This document shows, in pieces, positions 61,937 through 64,000 of a stretch of DNA of 64,000 nucleotides. The stretch is taken from assembly GCA_947446575.1 (NCBI GenBank), contig CANFHC010000001.1, positions 62,001 through 126,000 of the forward strand. The letters run 5' to 3'. Numbering within the stretch: position 1 is the stretch's first letter; each line of letters begins with the position of its first letter. The stretch comes from Bacteriovoracaceae bacterium. Its GTDB lineage: Bacteria; Bdellovibrionota; Bacteriovoracia; Bacteriovoracales; Bacteriovoracaceae. Position numbers and translations under genes: made by a program. The notes under the pieces are model-generated. The model did no database searches and had not been told where the DNA came from. It saw only the letters and a list, made by a program, of their open reading frames with translations.

Positions 61937-63160
61937 ATGAGTAAAATTAAAGTGGCCAACCCGGTGGTCGAGTTAGATGGCGATGAAATGACCAGAATAA
62001 TCTGGAAGTTTATAAAAGATAAACTCATTCTTCCCTACCTTGATTTGGAAATTAAATACTTCGACTTAGGAATGGAATACCGTGATCAAACTAATGATCA
62101 AGTAACTGTAGATGCTGCTGAAGCCATAAAAAAATATAATGTAGGTATCAAATGCGCGACGATTACTCCAGATGAAGCGCGCGTAAAAGAATTCAAATTA
62201 AAAGAAATGTGGAAGTCACCAAATGGTACGATTAGAAATATTCTTGATGGAACTGTTTTCAGAGAGCCTATCATCTGTAAAAACGTTCCTCGTTTAGTTC
62301 CCAATTGGACTAAGCCAATCATGATTGGTCGTCACGCGTTCGGTGATCAATACCGCGCTACTGATTTCGTTACAAAAGGTCCTGGAAAGTTAACAATGAC
62401 TTTCGAAGGCGCTGATGGAACAAAGATTCACAAAGAAGTTTATAACTTTAAAGGTGATGGTGTAGCCCTTGCTATGTATAACACTGACGAATCAATTAAA
62501 GGATTTGCTCATTCATGTTTTAACATGGCGATGACAAAAAAATGGCCTCTATACTTCTCTTCAAAAAATACTATTTTAAAAAAATATGACGGAAGATTTA
62601 AAGATATATTCGAAGAAATCTACCAAGCAGATTACAAAAGTAAATTTGAATCCCTAGGAATCACTTATGAACACAGACTTATTGATGACATGGTAGCCTC
62701 TGCTCTTAAATGGAACGGTGATTTCGTTTGGGCATGTAAAAACTATGACGGAGACGTTCAATCAGATACAGTTGCTCAAGGTTTTGGTTCATTGGGCCTT
62801 ATGACTTCTGTTTTGATCACTCCAGATGGAAAAACGATGGAAGCAGAAGCCGCTCATGGAACTGTTACTCGTCACTTCAGAATGCACCAACAAGGCAAGC
62901 CAACTTCGACTAACCCAATCGCTTCAATCTTTGCTTGGACGAGAGGACTTGGCCATAGAGCTAAACTTGATGGCAACACTGAACTGGCCCACTTTTCTGA
63001 AACTCTTGAGAAAGTTTGTGTCGCAACGGTTGAGTCTGGAAAAATGACGAAAGACCTTGCGGTTTGTATTTACGGCGAAAAAGTGACTGCAGACAAGTAT
63101 TTAACGACTGAGCAGTTTCTAGATGCAATAGATGATAATCTAAGAAAAGCGCTTGGATAA
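61937..63160 (+). CDS. icd: NADP-dependent isocitrate dehydrogenase, eukaryotic-like type
   Basis: The enzyme converts isocitrate to 2-oxoglutarate with NADPH in the citric acid cycle. The start at ATG 61937 ([20 protein letters not shown]) has AAAGGA eight bases upstream; the ATG at 61931 is too close. The 407-aa length and segments [46 protein letters not shown] and [15 protein letters not shown] are those of the dimeric subfamily II, shared with mitochondrial IDH. It ends with a clear terminator. Confidence 0.95.
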   Translation: MSKIKVANPVVELDGDEMTRIIWKFIKDKLILPYLDLEIKYFDLGMEYRDQTNDQVTVDAAEAIKKYNVGIKCATITPDEARVKEFKLKEMWKSPNGTIRNILDGTVFREPIICKNVPRLVPNWTKPIMIGRHAFGDQYRATDFVTKGPGKLTMTFEGADGTKIHKEVYNFKGDGVALAMYNTDESIKGFAHSCFNMAMTKKWPLYFSSKNTILKKYDGRFKDIFEEIYQADYKSKFESLGITYEHRLIDDMVASALKWNGDFVWACKNYDGDVQSDTVAQGFGSLGLMTSVLITPDGKTMEAEAAHGTVTRHFRMHQQGKPTSTNPIASIFAWTRGLGHRAKLDGNTELAHFSETLEKVCVATVESGKMTKDLAVCIYGEKVTADKYLTTEQFLDAIDDNLRKALG

Positions 63161-63185
63161 TAAATAAAACATAACAATTAAAATG

Positions 63186-63212
63186 AAGGCTGCATCCAAC
63201 GCAGCCTTTTTT
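63186..63212 (+). terminator. Terminator after icd
   Basis: AAGGCTGC (63186-63193) pairs with GCAGCCTT (63201-63208), seven-base loop, followed by a T-run. It lies 25 bases past the icd stop. Confidence 0.9.
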
Positions 63213-63293
63213 ATTTAGGAGTGTCTTTTTTACACACTAACTAGACGATCCATCTTCTCCGACTTACAAACATCTAAATCTGGGGAGGAACCT

Positions 63294-63662
63294 ATGAAAT
63301 ATTTAATGCTATTAAGTGTACTTTTTGTTTTCAATGTCCAAGCACAAAATGCTGATGATCTAACTTTAGCAGATGAAGCTATTTCAAATCCATCCGTGGA
63401 TATTGAAGGACAATATCAAGTTAAAGAAGCTAAAGAAGAAAAATCAGTAGTAGTAGAAAAAGTACTTACTCCTAAGAAAGTCGCAAAAAAAGTTTCTCAA
63501 TCTGACAGATTAAAAATGTATAGAGAAAGACTTGAAGAACGCAATAGAATCATGATCGAAAAAAAGATGGAAATGATTCGCTATAGACAAGAAATGGCCT
63601 TAGCTCGTCAACTAGAAGCTTCAATGAATCAAACTCTTAAAGCAATTGATAACGTAAAATAA
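63294..63662 (+). CDS. Small exported coiled-coil protein
   Basis: The 122-aa protein has a signal peptide (MKYLMLLSVLFVFNVQAQ), an acidic then Lys/Val-rich middle (VVVEKVLTPKKVAKKV) and a C-terminal charged helix, likely coiled coil (DRLKMYRERLEERNRIMIEK). GGGGAGG six bases before the ATG is a strong ribosome binding site. It is convergent with the second peroxidase gene, five bases apart. No family is recognised; small periplasmic chaperone-like or scaffold proteins are possible. Confidence 0.75.
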   Translation: MKYLMLLSVLFVFNVQAQNADDLTLADEAISNPSVDIEGQYQVKEAKEEKSVVVEKVLTPKKVAKKVSQSDRLKMYRERLEERNRIMIEKKMEMIRYRQEMALARQLEASMNQTLKAIDNVK

Positions 63663-63666
63663 AAAA

Positions 63667-64000
63667 TTAATGAGATGGCACTTCCCATAATGAATCGGTG
63701 AGTGCCTCTTTTAAAAAGATTTCAAGATCATCTTTTTCTGAATCCATTAAATTAAGTCCATTTCGCAAAAATCCCGCTTGTATCGAATTCATTAATTCAA
63801 TTAAATACACTGATCTTCTTTCAACATCCACTTTGACTGGCATTGTCGCTTCTCTTTCCGCAGGTATGACATAATTATTCATAGAAGAGCGAATATCATT
63901 ATAATGATTAATAACTTCTCTCAAAGTTCTGAATGCTCCGTTGTGCATATAGGGCGCTGTTAATCCCACGTTAAGTAAACTTGGCGTCCTAAAAAAATAT
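63667..64000 (-). CDS. Second di-haem peroxidase-family protein, C-terminal part (cut by window edge)
   Basis: The minus-strand frame continues to the right edge (upstream residues [11 protein letters not shown]) and so has no start in the window. The visible 111 residues match the end of the peroxidase at 23907-25196: [26 protein letters not shown], then the Met-Pro-Val segment ATMPVKVDV and the final [10 protein letters not shown]. The haem-binding motifs lie beyond the edge. It is a paralogue of the first gene; whether it works in peroxide removal or in protein oxidation cannot be told. Confidence 0.85.
   Translation of the reverse strand, partial: YFFRTPSLLNVGLTAPYMHNGAFRTLREVINHYNDIRSSMNNYVIPAEREATMPVKVDVERRSVYLIELMNSIQAGFLRNGLNLMDSEKDDLEIFLKEALTDSLWEVPSH

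Overview
The window is AT-rich bacterial DNA, densely packed with genes on both strands. It most likely comes from a Bdellovibrionota chromosome, of the Bacteriovorax/Peredibacter kind. That assignment is inferred from base composition, Gram-negative envelope genes (lptB, an LptC/LptA-type protein, beta-barrel and TonB-type proteins), sigma-54, a lysine/alanine-rich histone-like protein and many exported proteases and lipoproteins. No rRNA, tRNA, CRISPR array, insertion sequence or phage gene was recognised. Both edges cut genes.

Layout. 1-9.8 kb: a cut acidic gene, a large unknown protein, a degenerate histidine-kinase-like protein, a TonB-type protein, a coupled sigma-like/zinc-finger membrane pair, a Thr-rich lipoprotein, gshB and a COG4324-type aminopeptidase. 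9.8-23.9 kb: an outer-membrane protein, miaB, the histone-like gene, clpS-clpA, a metzincin lipoprotein, then rpoN-hpf with lptB and an LptC/LptA fusion, and divergently mutS and an RDD protein. 23.9-34.3 kb: a di-haem peroxidase, dps with a ZIP-like membrane protein, aspS, a DUF192 protein, a long FtsB/DivIC-type protein, yggT-yihY and polB. 34.3-43.4 kb: pip, an orphan binding protein, a peptidase E-like gene, two methyltransferases, DAHP synthase-chorismate mutase coupled to an AlkB-type oxygenase, and a WYL regulator. 43.5-49.8 kb: an RluA-type synthase, a small gene with its own promoter, pabB-dnaB, and the ribosomal operon rpsF::rpsR-DUF2232-rplI. 49.8-61.4 kb: a run of large exported proteins (subtilisin-like protease, coupled 1011-aa partner, caspase-like protein, poly-Gly lipoprotein, Cys-pair repeat protein). 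61.4-64 kb: a receiver-like protein, NADP-isocitrate dehydrogenase, a small exported coiled-coil protein and a second, cut di-haem peroxidase.

Most unusual points. (1) Ribosomal proteins S6 and S18 form one polypeptide, and the leader of that gene can fold into two mutually exclusive hairpins, one of which touches the ribosome binding site. (2) The exported-protein run at 49.8-61.4 kb combines two protease-like families with two large unknown proteins. (3) A 17-bp palindrome occurs twice, at 42402 and 55794, each exactly 72 nt upstream of the start codon of an exported-protein gene. (4) Two short reading frames are interrupted by a single in-frame TGA where cysteine would fit. (5) Several signalling proteins have lost their catalytic residues (histidine kinase, receiver domain, sigma factor).
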